A stretch of 14,570 nucleotides of DNA from Patescibacteria group bacterium (GTDB lineage: Bacteria > Patescibacteriota > Patescibacteriia > 2-12-FULL-60-25). The notes beneath the pieces were generated by a model. It saw only the letters and a list, made by a program, of their open reading frames with translations. It was not told the DNA's origin and did no database searches. A program made the translations under genes and the position numbers. Numbering within the stretch: the first letter of the stretch is position 1; every line of letters begins with the position of its first letter. Shown one piece after another: positions 1 to 9,645 of this stretch. The DNA lies in contig JAHIUG010000036.1 of NCBI GenBank assembly GCA_018817245.1, forward strand, positions 1 to 14,570, given 5' to 3'.

Positions 1-3000
1 ATGCGGCCACCACGTCTTATCCGTTACGGAGGACTTACTGAAACACGGATTCCCATCATTAACCCCACCATTGCACATACCGGCCTGAAGAGTGTAGTCG
101 GTTTTAGAGTTTGGATAATACAGAAAAGATCGGATAAAATCGGGCTTTTTCTTTAGCTCATTCTTGGGATCCTGATCCGCACCCTCAGCGCCCTCACATA
201 ATCCGGCCCTCACGAAAGCAACATTCGAATCTTTGGGATTTTGAACAGGATGCGGCGTAGGCCAGCGCTTCCATAGCGTAGCACTGTCCGCATAACTTAA
301 TTTGCTAACAGCTCCCCAGCGCGCATGAGCGGAGAAATGATATGTATAAGCTGTGTCATATGTTTTATCAGTCGGATCAACAGAAGGTAAGATATGCCAA
401 TCTTTAGTACGATAAATTTTTGACATATCGCTCTTAGCAATCTTTTCACTCGGTGTTTTGTAATTAAACGGTAAAAAGCTAGTACTTGTAGTGCCACCGT
501 CCGGATAAGACATAGCTATATGCACAGGTTTGCCTTTCCATGTTGGATTTTTATCTTCATAAAATATTTGATTCTCAGTCCAGTCTTTATCGGGTATTGC
601 TACCGCTTTCCCATCATCATAAGCGCCCCACCACTGAGATGCGGTGAATACACATTCGCTGGAGGCTGGAGGATTTTCCATGCCGGCGTCAACCGCATTG
701 TCGCTACAACGCGCATGTTCGTATCCCAAGCCACAATGACCTTTCATTTGTCCGAAATTATCTGCAATACATGGGACACCCGTGACCTCTAACGGACAAT
801 CTTTCGATTCATCTTCTGGCTTCGTACATCCGCTGCCTGGCAAAACAGCCCTTGTTCCCGGATCTCCGCCTATACATCCAAACGCGTTATATGTTTCATG
901 AGATGATTTCACACCATAACAATCGCCGTCCTTAGGGTTGCGGTACTGTGAAGGATCCTCGCAATCGTCTTTCCAACCTGCGCGCATTACACACTTTGTA
1001 TATTGTTCTTCAAGCGTTCCGCCCACACGTTGCACAGCTGCGTTATGACAAATCGGATCATCCGAAGCTATACCAAGATCAGAACCACAATCCAGTCCGG
1101 CATTCACGCCTGACAAACCATTGCAGCGATGCACTGAATCTTTGTATGCCTGTGAACTCATTTCAGTATCACATTTACCCGTTCCGCTGCAATAAGACTT
1201 TTCCTCAGCCGGAGTTGCATTCTCCGGACAAAGCTTGCCGTGATTTATGCCACCGACACAAGCCCAACTATCTCTGGTCACTATGGAATCACTATATTTA
1301 TAAACACGATAAATACGCGCGAATAGATTTGTCAGGTGAGCCCATTTATACACCGGGCTATCGTTCGAGGTCACGTAAGACGGGCCTGAACCAATGAAGG
1401 TTGGCGGATTCAGTTTGGAATAATTCTCGACCGGTCCGCCTGTCTGGAACAGCGGTTCTTTACCGGGTTCGCCTGTCGCCAAAGCCGAGCCATAAGGCTG
1501 ATATTGCGAAGAATAGGAAAGACCCAATTGCGGCAAAATGAAATTCCCAAGATTCCACACGCGGTCAGCAAATGCCGCGCTCTCTCGCGTATAAGGCGAA
1601 ATCACCTGCGCGAGATCAGTACAAATATCAGCGTGCTTTACGCGTAATCCCAGATATAAAGCCGACTCGTAATTGTTGCTACCAACTGTACATGCCGAAA
1701 TCCAAAAACCTATAAAATTCCACGGGCCGGACAGTTGGGAAATTTTTACTTTATCTTTTGGTAGACTATTTTGATCTGGTGAAGCGTTCTCGAACAATGC
1801 CCGAATGGAGAAACCCGACTTCGAACAAGGGGCCTCGCGGCTATAATAATCATTCTTTCTGTCGTAGAAGGACTCACCGGATTTATCATCCAACCATAAA
1901 AATTTGGTGACGCCGTCCATGCGATAATCAGTCTCCCAATATTTGTAATAACATCTTTCGTCATTACCCTCGATTCCCTCCGTTTTACCATCAATACCGG
2001 TGCACTTTTCTTTACGCGGCACCTTGTTTCCATCAACCAAAATGTCCTCTTTTGAACGATCAAGCATGCCGTCAAAATCTTTACTGAAAGTACTGCATAC
2101 TTGTTTTGACGCATTAGCTACCTGAGCTGCATCTGTGTATTTTGGTTCATTCACGCCATCCACATACCAGGTTGGAATGCTGCAGGCTGCGGTGTATGCG
2201 TCGCATTTGGGCGTGAATTGAAACTGCGCGAAATTTTTTTCACGAACCGCCCCTGACCTCAATTCTTTCAACTTATCTTCTCCGGCATCCGGATATAACC
2301 ATTGTGCCACACCACTAGGCTTTACAGCCACGAAATACTCAGTGTAAGTATTCCCTAAACCGCGGCCGGTTTGAATCCAACGACCATAGTTATAATCCGC
2401 GTCCGGTGGATTATCCAACGGGCCAATACCATCTTTTACATTAGGATCACCGGATGCCCCGGGTGGTCCGCCATGATCTTTATCTGCGCCGCCATTATGT
2501 GCTGTTGCGCAATGTTGAGCTTGAGGTCCTTCACCTCCATCCTGAAATGGTTTTGTGCCGTCTATACCAACTCCAAGATTTTGAAAACGCCAGATTTCAT
2601 CACAATCATCGTCAGTCCAGTCTTTATTAATTCTATGACAATCAGTATAACCACCAGCTTCACTAATCTTTTTATAAGGATCTACACCATCTCCTTTACT
2701 TGGCACCACAGCAGCTGAATACATTTCTTCATAATCTCGATCTTTGGAGGTGAAGCCGTATATTTCATCAGAACTGCTTGAACCGTCCAAACAAGAACAA
2801 TCATCTTCCGCCGGTGAACAAGGGTTGCTATTTGCACTACATTTTCCAGCTATATAACCGGTATCATAATTGAATTTAGAAAGTTTACCTGGCAAATAGA
2901 AGTAATCATTAGCCCCGTCCTGATTTTTTAATACTGTATCAATTCGCTTAGTAGAATCGTCCCAATTAGTATGACTCAAGGCAGTCCAAGTATTTTCAAA

Positions 3001-6000
3001 CGGAGGATCTGCCTGCGACAAACAATAATATTCTCCGGCATTTACCGGCGGTGTGTAACCGGCCAGCGGAATGTAGTGATTTGTGTCAAAAGTACTGGCC
3101 AAAATCGGACTTGGATTCCAGATCAAACACGGATGACGCCCCGGATCACCGGCAACAAAACGTGAATAGTCGCGCTGCAGGCACTGACCAAACTGACCGC
3201 GCACCAAAATCACATCGCTGATTTCTTGGCAGCTTCCACCGGGACAAGCGGGATCATCTACAATGGTTTGAGTAGTATTCGGCTCAGCTGAACCGCTCGC
3301 GGCTTTCTCGCCCGGCACACACTCTCCTCCATCGTTCCTGCCGCCCACACAAATTCCTCCTGCCGGCGGTTTGCCAAATGGAGAATAATACTTGGTAGCT
3401 TGTCCACCATATTTAACTTTGCGATAAGAACATGCGCAGTCTTCTTCGTACTCACAAAGATTTGCCGAGCCATAACCATCTGCGATTTTTTCGGTTCTTG
3501 GCGGATCAAACTCAGTCTTCCATTCCTTCACATACAAATTCGGGAATGGTGAATCACCTTCCGGATAAGCCTTACATTCAGCCGGTGGGAAAGAGCGCTG
3601 CAATGTTGTGTCCAACTCAGGATCCGAAGTTTGTCGGAACACATCTGAGAGCTGCTCAATATTACGCGGATCAACTTCTCCCGGTGGCAAATTACTAACT
3701 GTGCGTTCGGATAAAGCATCGACCGCTAAATAACATGTGCGCTGGCCAACAGGAATTCCCTCCAAATAATATCCGGTTCGACCTGTTTGCGTGTGTCGGC
3801 AGATGGTTTTTAGATCCGGATAAAGTTTATTACTAATTCCGAATTCGATTAAACCGGTGCTTTCGTGTACTGCTGCTGCCAAACGATAATCTGTTGCGTA
3901 TTTATTTTCTAGAGCCGGTAATGTTTGGAAAATTTCGCTCGCAACCTTACGATTTTCCACATCAGCTGCCAAAAATTGCTCAGGTACGATGTAACCTGAA
4001 TAATCTATCTCACCGAATCCGGTTTTACGCATTGTATAAATTTCACGAGTAAAGAATACGCCCGGCTTTAAAATTGGATCTATATCTCTGTCAACATAAT
4101 TCGCACAAAACGAACCAGAATTTGATCCTTGTGAGGAATCACATACGGAGGTTTCAGTACAAATATCAATATACTTTTGCTGCACTGAATCAAAAACCGT
4201 TTCAGCTGTCGCACATCCCAACCATTGCGCACAGTCACGATCCAGCCGCACTTTCATTACTACATTGGAATCATTCTTAACAGCCTGCTTTGTACAAAGA
4301 CCATTGGTAGTGACTTGACCCACGGCAAGCGAACAGTCCCAATCTTTTACACAGGATTGTTCATCGAAATCTTGTTTAGCGGTTGCAAAAGGAGGATATT
4401 TTTTCTGAACAACACATGGCGGAGATTCGGGATCACTTAATTCACACGATGTTTTCAAAGCCCTTCCGCAAAAATCGATTTTCCATGATTCGCACTCTTT
4501 TAACTGAGCATCATAATCTTTATTTGGTAAAAAACCGTATACACCGCAAAACCCTGACGAACAATCTTCAGGTGAACCGAGACAATAATTTTGATCAATC
4601 TTGCATTTAGAAATAATACTGGGACAAAGATTTTTATCCGGCAAACACCCTTGAAGGATATCGTCCGTATATTTGTATTCCAAATTCGTACATTTCCTAC
4701 AGAACGGATTATCCGGATCTCCTACGCAGTCGATTGGAACCTGGGGCGTATCCCCTTCTGCCTTTGACTTATTATATGTAGCGTCCGTGCTGTAACGCGA
4801 TCGTGCGTCACTCAAATCACGGAACAAGATGCAGCCTTTTTGCAAATTCACTTCACCACCACAAGAGCTCACATCCAAACGCTGATTCTTAATAAAGAAG
4901 TACGGCTTACCAGCCGGATGAACCGGATCGCTAGTATCATTAGTATCTCGGAATTCAGTACATTCGGACTGCTCGATCGGACACATGCCAACCCAACCCC
5001 AATAATCAACGTCGGCTGTATTACGAATTAAATATGTGTTCCCAACAGATAGCGCGTTTTTATAACATGGCAAATCCTGACCCTGCATAAACCAACCTGA
5101 ATATTCTCCGTCTTGTGGGATTCCATTGTCATCATTTTTCTTAAGAAGGACTTTATCTTTCCATTCGCAGGTATGATTCAAAGGATTGCGAAAATATGCC
5201 AGTGTCCTTCCGCTCTTAAACTCATCACAGAACAATTCATCTTTGCGGCACAGCATGTTGGGCTCATTATCCGAACTCTCATACTGCGTAATGTCATCGA
5301 TAAAATACATTGTTTCAAAAGCGGCACTTTGTGGTGATTCAATGCTCATCTGAGTCTGGCTGAATTTAGGTTTACCAAAAGCACGACACGAGGCTTGCGT
5401 GGAATCGCAACGCGCTCCCGCATCATCAATTAAATAGATGTAACGATCAGCAACTCGGGTTGTGGTTGCAGTTCCCAAATATTTACTTTCAAACTCATAT
5501 GCAGGCTCTACCGGTAATTTGTTGCTGCCTATTTTGGTATTTTTATCTGTTCCGGTAATTTCAAAGGTCTCAAGATATGGATCCTCTGAATCTCTTGTAT
5601 CAATAAACGCCTTGCAGCCCACAACATCTTCGCGACACAGGTGTCCAAAACGTCTCACATTTACCGGGTTCTCGTCGCGATCCTGATACGCTCGGCAGCC
5701 AAGCATGGCACGCGGCTCAGGCAAACCTTCCGGAGTACGATCGCATTGAGCGGGGATGGTCCATGAATCCTTTACCGCATACGTTACATCGAGCAAACGT
5801 TCAATTCTAATCTCATCAATAAATGTCGGGTTTGGTAAACCTTCCCAATAAATTATGGACTTATCAATATCAGTGGAAGCTGTAAATGGTCCGAATTCAT
5901 AACGTTGCCAATCAACACCCATTGGGAAATTTGCCACGACTTTTTTATCAACTGTGATGGTCACGATCGGTTGATCCGGTTTGGTTGTCTTTGCCCAGAA

Positions 6001-9000
6001 TGACAAGCTGTAAAGCTGATTTGCTCCTGATGGGAAAACCGTGGCTGTGGCCAGCTTCTGTTCGTTCGGATTTGGATCCGAAATAAGGAGTGACTGATCC
6101 CCTACCAAAATAGCTTCATTGGATAAACTGCCTGCGAGGAACGGCGTGCTGGTAGCTCCTTGGAATCTTTCTTCCAACACAACTGCCGTGTTACGACCGG
6201 TTGTACCGATGTAAGCGCGACAACCTGCATTTACCGCGTTGCACTGTCTGCTCGCTGCCGTCAAAACATTATAAATACATTGTGAGGTTATTGGATCATA
6301 ACCACCGCCCGTCTTACCGCAGTCAGCTGCATTGGATTTATCCAAGCGGTATTTTGTACAGGTTGGTGATGAAACCACGGTTTGTGAGAAATATGCATAA
6401 AAAGCATTTCCATTTGAATCAAAGAACTGGCGACAATCAGCATCTGCTCCGCTTTGCCACGAAACATCATTACAAGTTTTAGGATCTTTTAAGATGCTGT
6501 CAGGTCCCATCTTTTCAATAATCTTCGGTCGCGGTGGATTTGAATTTGCCTGCTTAATCAAACTCCAAGTTCTAAGCTGATATCCGGTTGTTTCCGAACC
6601 TTCCCATGTAAAATAGGTTTCAGTATTTTCACCCGGTTTTTCGCAGGCGCGCACGTAATTAAAACTCGCTTTTTCTTCACCACCCAACTCCGAGGCTTCA
6701 ACATTTGTAAATACTTCGCATCCTACATCTTGTAGAGAACACTGCTGGCCATAAGCGGGTATGAAATGCGCTGTAGAAACATCTTCCGGATCATCTAAGC
6801 GCGGATCAATGCTCTTACCCAAATCAAATGTGGATGCCTGCTTGCGATACTCAGCGTATCCAACACAAATCGCCGGACAAAAATCCACAGCTGAAAGTGT
6901 TGCCGGAATTTCGGGCGCAAGCGGATTGTTAATATCACGATATCCCTGACAACCGGTATCTTGTTGTGTACACATACGTGCGTAATTCGCGCAGAGTGGA
7001 TGATCGTCATCCCTGCCCTTACACGCAAATTCGTCCGGCGAAACTTTTAGGTGCGCCTCTTCCAAGCCGCTCGCCAATCCATCTATATATGAAGTAGGAA
7101 CCTCGCTCTCTTCAAGTTGAATCGCGTCAACCAGAACGTTGGAACCGGTAATCATTATTATGGTTGATAACGTTTCTTTATTGCTGACAAAGCTACAAAC
7201 CAAGCGTCTCCATCCGGAGCTATCAGGTTCGGCTGCCAAAATTTCATTAAATCCAATACCTGGAATTTTATCATCTCCAATAGTACAACCGGCGCTGCGA
7301 TAATATTTGCCCGGGTCTGTGGCTATATCGGGTTGCGCAATAGTTTTTAAAAACGGGAGTAGAAGACCAAACTTGCCCTGTTTAACAGAGCTGGCGGAAC
7401 GAATATAAACGCTAAGTGTATAAGCGCGAACTTCCGAAAGCATAATACGCTCGCTTGCCATACTTTTATCATAAACCGCGAAACTTCTGTCGCCATCAAA
7501 TTCTGAGCTGCCTTCGTCTACTTCCGGCGCCTCGTATTTATAGTTCGGATCAGAGGCGCTCCACGCAACCAGCTTATCCTTTTGCTCCTCAGGTGAATCC
7601 TCAAACGAGCCGTTCTTTACTAGATTCAAAGCTGATTGCCCGGGCAACACTTCTAGCAAACGAGTACAACCTTCACTAGATGCAGAACATGTTTTTACTG
7701 TTGCATCAAAATATACACGCGGCCCGTCTTGTAGATCGCCTTCCCATGTAGCGCCTGACTGATCGGACGCATCGCGTTTGGTTGCGTACCACATACAACC
7801 CACATTGTCCGCTGAACAGGCTCCGTAATCCAAAGTGTTGCGGAGATAAGACACTCGCTCCCCCGCGCTTGACTGATATGTACGACAACTTGCGAATCTT
7901 TCAAGACATTCATCAGCCGTAAAACGCCAAACCGGTGTTTCAGCCAAACAATAACCGTAACCGCTGATGCACTTACCGCGATCATCGCGCTTTAAACATG
8001 AAGTCGCGTCAGCACATTCCTGAAGTCGAAGTCCTGTACCACCAAAAACCGTATCACCATGACCTTCAATGCTGCACTGGAATGGCGGCGCTGTTAACAC
8101 CCAGTTTGGATCAATTAGTTTGCACCATGGATGAGTTGAGTCTGCTTTTCCTTCATCATTACAAACATTAAACCCGCGAATAACTTGTCCAAGGGTTATA
8201 TACTTTCCATTACTCTTTTTGTTGTATGGAGAATTTGCTGCCAACTCCCAACCTACCGGCAATATTCGAGCGTAACGAAGCTTGGCCAAATTGGATGCGC
8301 AATAAGCACGCTGATAACAACTCGGATCTGTGTTGTTTTTTACATCTGATTCCGGAATCAGCTCCCAATCTTTATTCAAGAATGCCGGATTGGATGGCGG
8401 TTCGTTGTTTACTGATATATGAGCGGCCAGCCCAACTGTGTAAGCTCCGTTTTCTCCAAACGAACGTAGTGCTGTGGCAAGCGCATCATCCATTGAACAA
8501 TTAAATAATCCGCGCGGTGTTGGACAGCCCGCGAGTTCAGTCACAAAATCTCGCTGCGCGTTGCTGTACAGATTCGGTGTCAGTAAATCTGAGAAGATAA
8601 TTCGCGCCCTGGCTGCGTTGACGTTAGTGACTGCATCGGGCTGAGCAAAGTCAATGGAAGATACGCTTACGCTAGAACCTGCAAGGCCTTTAAATAGTTT
8701 GTCTAATAAGCCACTGGCCAATGTGTTCAAAAACGTTGAAGCTGTGAGTATCCCCAATTGAGTGAAGCCCATTTTAAACGCATTACCTAACAAGCCCGAA
8801 TAATTCAGCTCATCCTTCCTCCCGGGCCGTCTTATTGTAGCTTCCTCAAAAACAGCCTTGACGGAATCAGCCGGAGTCAAAATATTTCCACTAATGGCAT
8901 TCTTAACATGTTTCCAGCCTTGGGTTTCCGTACGTTCCAACAAGGCGGCTTTCTCTGCACGAATTTTTTCATCTAAATACTCATTTTGAAAACTAATACC

Positions 9001-9642
9001 CACACTTAATTCACTGGAACTCGGATCAAACATGGGCGCAAAAGTATCAAAAGCATCTTTGCTTGTAACAATAGCCGCTTTAGTTTGTTCCCATGCCCGG
9101 CCAACCTGCGCAGCCGTACACTTTGACGGTAAAGTTTTGATTTTACCCAAACCACCTAAACTCATCTGAAGCTTAAGCGGATCAATGGGCGTACAAAGAT
9201 CAAATCCTGCAGGATTAAAAAATTCCGAATTGATGGAACTGATAAATTGATTGCCTGCATCTTCACTTACATCAGCCAAATAGTCACCAAAACCCTGTTC
9301 CCAGAAAAAAGGGTACTTTCCAGCATCACCGCTTAAAATTCGCTGTGCGGCGTCATAAGCAATGCGCTGTGTAAAAACCTGAAATACGTTCATCAACGTG
9401 GTAATGCCGCCAAGTGCTAAGTTGTCATAAAATCCTTCCACTTTTTTGCTTATCTCTTTATAACTATTGTATGCGATATTCACCACCAGCGGAGTTGGTA
9501 CGGGAGGTATGGGGAATAGATTTGTTTCAATCGGAACTGTCGCTGCGACCGGTAATGCCAACTGAGTACATAAAAATAAAACCGTTGCCCCTGTTAAAAA
9601 GAGCTTGGATAAGGTTCGAAAATGTCTTTTTGGTTTATCCAT
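1..9642 (-). CDS. Giant secreted cysteine-rich mosaic protein, 3' end outside window
   Basis: The frame is open for 3,214 codons from the ATG at 9642 to base 1 and has no stop in the window, so the protein is longer than 3,214 aa. Residues 1-34 are a signal peptide: basic MDKPKRHFR, hydrophobic core to about residue 30, likely cleavage after PVAA. Residues 35-330 look helical and Cys-poor, with a hydrophobic stretch near 282-320. From about residue 370 Cys is frequent. Nine C-x6-C-x2-aromatic/Leu motifs lie between 609 and 1565, around two beta-sandwich modules (672-852, 1148-1284). The C-terminal half has C-x-G-G-x-N-x-G motifs near 2098, 2795 and 3188. The start follows the upstream stop by 3 nt, in the same frame, with no clear ribosome binding site, which suggests translational coupling. 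Cys richness fits an oxidising extracytoplasmic location. An adhesin or surface-structure role is inference; I saw no catalytic motif. The exact family is not recognised, although similar giants occur in Patescibacteria as I recall. Confidence 0.9.
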   Translation of the reverse strand, partial: MDKPKRHFRTLSKLFLTGATVLFLCTQLALPVAATVPIETNLFPIPPVPTPLVVNIAYNSYKEISKKVEGFYDNLALGGITTLMNVFQVFTQRIAYDAAQRILSGDAGKYPFFWEQGFGDYLADVSEDAGNQFISSINSEFFNPAGFDLCTPIDPLKLQMSLGGLGKIKTLPSKCTAAQVGRAWEQTKAAIVTSKDAFDTFAPMFDPSSSELSVGISFQNEYLDEKIRAEKAALLERTETQGWKHVKNAISGNILTPADSVKAVFEEATIRRPGRKDELNYSGLLGNAFKMGFTQLGILTASTFLNTLASGLLDKLFKGLAGSSVSVSSIDFAQPDAVTNVNAARARIIFSDLLTPNLYSNAQRDFVTELAGCPTPRGLFNCSMDDALATALRSFGENGAYTVGLAAHISVNNEPPSNPAFLNKDWELIPESDVKNNTDPSCYQRAYCASNLAKLRYARILPVGWELAANSPYNKKSNGKYITLGQVIRGFNVCNDEGKADSTHPWCKLIDPNWVLTAPPFQCSIEGHGDTVFGGTGLRLQECADATSCLKRDDRGKCISGYGYCLAETPVWRFTADECLERFASCRTYQSSAGERVSYLRNTLDYGACSADNVGCMWYATKRDASDQSGATWEGDLQDGPRVYFDATVKTCSASSEGCTRLLEVLPGQSALNLVKNGSFEDSPEEQKDKLVAWSASDPNYKYEAPEVDEGSSEFDGDRSFAVYDKSMASERIMLSEVRAYTLSVYIRSASSVKQGKFGLLLPFLKTIAQPDIATDPGKYYRSAGCTIGDDKIPGIGFNEILAAEPDSSGWRRLVCSFVSNKETLSTIIMITGSNVLVDAIQLEESEVPTSYIDGLASGLEEAHLKVSPDEFACKGRDDDHPLCANYARMCTQQDTGCQGYRDINNPLAPEIPATLSAVDFCPAICVGYAEYRKQASTFDLGKSIDPRLDDPEDVSTAHFIPAYGQQCSLQDVGCEVFTNVEASELGGEEKASFNYVRACEKPGENTETYFTWEGSETTGYQLRTWSLIKQANSNPPRPKIIEKMGPDSILKDPKTCNDVSWQSGADADCRQFFDSNGNAFYAYFSQTVVSSPTCTKYRLDKSNAADCGKTGGGYDPITSQCIYNVLTAASRQCNAVNAGCRAYIGTTGRNTAVVLEERFQGATSTPFLAGSLSNEAILVGDQSLLISDPNPNEQKLATATVFPSGANQLYSLSFWAKTTKPDQPIVTITVDKKVVANFPMGVDWQRYEFGPFTASTDIDKSIIYWEGLPNPTFIDEIRIERLLDVTYAVKDSWTIPAQCDRTPEGLPEPRAMLGCRAYQDRDENPVNVRRFGHLCREDVVGCKAFIDTRDSEDPYLETFEITGTDKNTKIGSNKLPVEPAYEFESKYLGTATTTRVADRYIYLIDDAGARCDSTQASCRAFGKPKFSQTQMSIESPQSAAFETMYFIDDITQYESSDNEPNMLCRKDELFCDEFKSGRTLAYFRNPLNHTCEWKDKVLLKKNDDNGIPQDGEYSGWFMQGQDLPCYKNALSVGNTYLIRNTADVDYWGWVGMCPIEQSECTEFRDTNDTSDPVHPAGKPYFFIKNQRLDVSSCGGEVNLQKGCILFRDLSDARSRYSTDATYNKSKAEGDTPQVPIDCVGDPDNPFCRKCTNLEYKYTDDILQGCLPDKNLCPSIISKCKIDQNYCLGSPEDCSSGFCGVYGFLPNKDYDAQLKECESWKIDFCGRALKTSCELSDPESPPCVVQKKYPPFATAKQDFDEQSCVKDWDCSLAVGQVTTNGLCTKQAVKNDSNVVMKVRLDRDCAQWLGCATAETVFDSVQQKYIDICTETSVCDSSQGSNSGSFCANYVDRDIDPILKPGVFFTREIYTMRKTGFGEIDYSGYIVPEQFLAADVENRKVASEIFQTLPALENKYATDYRLAAAVHESTGLIEFGISNKLYPDLKTICRHTQTGRTGYYLEGIPVGQRTCYLAVDALSERTVSNLPPGEVDPRNIEQLSDVFRQTSDPELDTTLQRSFPPAECKAYPEGDSPFPNLYVKEWKTEFDPPRTEKIADGYGSANLCEYEEDCACSYRKVKYGGQATKYYSPFGKPPAGGICVGGRNDGGECVPGEKAASGSAEPNTTQTIVDDPACPGGSCQEISDVILVRGQFGQCLQRDYSRFVAGDPGRHPCLIWNPSPILASTFDTNHYIPLAGYTPPVNAGEYYCLSQADPPFENTWTALSHTNWDDSTKRIDTVLKNQDGANDYFYLPGKLSKFNYDTGYIAGKCSANSNPCSPAEDDCSCLDGSSSSDEIYGFTSKDRDYEEMYSAAVVPSKGDGVDPYKKISEAGGYTDCHRINKDWTDDDCDEIWRFQNLGVGIDGTKPFQDGGEGPQAQHCATAHNGGADKDHGGPPGASGDPNVKDGIGPLDNPPDADYNYGRWIQTGRGLGNTYTEYFVAVKPSGVAQWLYPDAGEDKLKELRSGAVREKNFAQFQFTPKCDAYTAACSIPTWYVDGVNEPKYTDAAQVANASKQVCSTFSKDFDGMLDRSKEDILVDGNKVPRKEKCTGIDGKTEGIEGNDERCYYKYWETDYRMDGVTKFLWLDDKSGESFYDRKNDYYSREAPCSKSGFSIRALFENASPDQNSLPKDKVKISQLSGPWNFIGFWISACTVGSNNYESALYLGLRVKHADICTDLAQVISPYTRESAAFADRVWNLGNFILPQLGLSYSSQYQPYGSALATGEPGKEPLFQTGGPVENYSKLNPPTFIGSGPSYVTSNDSPVYKWAHLTNLFARIYRVYKYSDSIVTRDSWACVGGINHGKLCPENATPAEEKSYCSGTGKCDTEMSSQAYKDSVHRCNGLSGVNAGLDCGSDLGIASDDPICHNAAVQRVGGTLEEQYTKCVMRAGWKDDCEDPSQYRNPKDGDCYGVKSSHETYNAFGCIGGDPGTRAVLPGSGCTKPEDESKDCPLEVTGVPCIADNFGQMKGHCGLGYEHARCSDNAVDAGMENPPASSECVFTASQWWGAYDDGKAVAIPDKDWTENQIFYEDKNPTWKGKPVHIAMSYPDGGTTSTSFLPFNYKTPSEKIAKSDMSKIYRTKDWHILPSVDPTDKTYDTAYTYHFSAHARWGAVSKLSYADSATLWKRWPTPHPVQNPKDSNVAFVRAGLCEGAEGADQDPKNELKKKPDFIRSFLYYPNSKTDYTLQAGMCNGGVNDGNPCFSKSSVTDKTWWPH
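5791..6201 (-). other. Beta-sandwich module 2 of the giant protein
   Basis: Residues about 1148-1284. It contains LEERFQG, then QLYSLSFWAKT, DWQRYEFGPF and PTFIDEIRIERL. The pattern parallels module 1 (Y-x-L-S-F-W-A-K for Y-T-L-S-V-Y-I-R; F-I-D-E-I-R-I for V-D-A-I-Q-L) without the NGSFE opening. A Trp/Pro-rich segment, YAVKDSWTIPAQC, follows, then the AMLGCRAY and LCREDVVGCKAF Cys motifs. It is probably a diverged carbohydrate-binding-like fold. The parallel with module 1 is seen; the fold is inferred. Confidence 0.5.
7087..7629 (-). other. Carbohydrate-binding-like beta-sandwich module 1 of the giant protein
   Basis: Residues about 672-852. It opens with LVKNGSFED and runs through YTLSVYIRSAS and GWRRLVCSF to VDAIQLEE followed by PTSYIDG. 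This order (N-G-S-F-E start, Y-T-L-S-x-Y-x-R-S middle, V-D-A-I-Q-L-E-x-G/S near the end, T-S-Y-I tail) is the hallmark of CBM_4_9-type jelly-roll domains, which are common in surface and phage-tail proteins. Ligand residues cannot be assigned by eye, so sugar binding is not shown. Confidence 0.6.
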
Positions 9643-9645
9643 AGG

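Larger units (their letters stand above)
4948..7818 (-). other. Zone of nine C-x6-C-x2-aromatic motifs in the giant protein
   Basis: The first Cys of each copy is at residue 609 (CSADNVGC), 652 (CSASSEGC), 891 (CTQQDTGC), 968 (CSLQDVGC), 1134 (CNAVNAGC), 1336 (CREDVVGC), 1412 (CDSTQASC), 1465 (CRKDELFC) and 1554 (CPIEQSEC). Six keep Gly before the second Cys, and seven are followed two residues later by F or Y (copy 1 has W then Y, copy 2 has L). The exact six-residue spacing suggests a small disulfide loop repeated as a structural staple between larger modules. The DNA of the copies is not obviously conserved, so this is an old protein-level repeat. Confidence 0.75.

Noticed and set aside
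9565..9642. Lipoprotein signal in the giant protein (Cys at residue 25)
   Set aside because: The residues before Cys (LFL) do not form a lipobox. A signal-peptidase I type site after PVAA fits better.
9414..9644. Plus-strand open frame opposite the 5' end of the giant gene
   Set aside because: It is fully antisense to the signal peptide and N-terminal region of the giant protein, with no promoter or recognisable protein features. The same applies to the many other short frames on both strands inside 1-9642.
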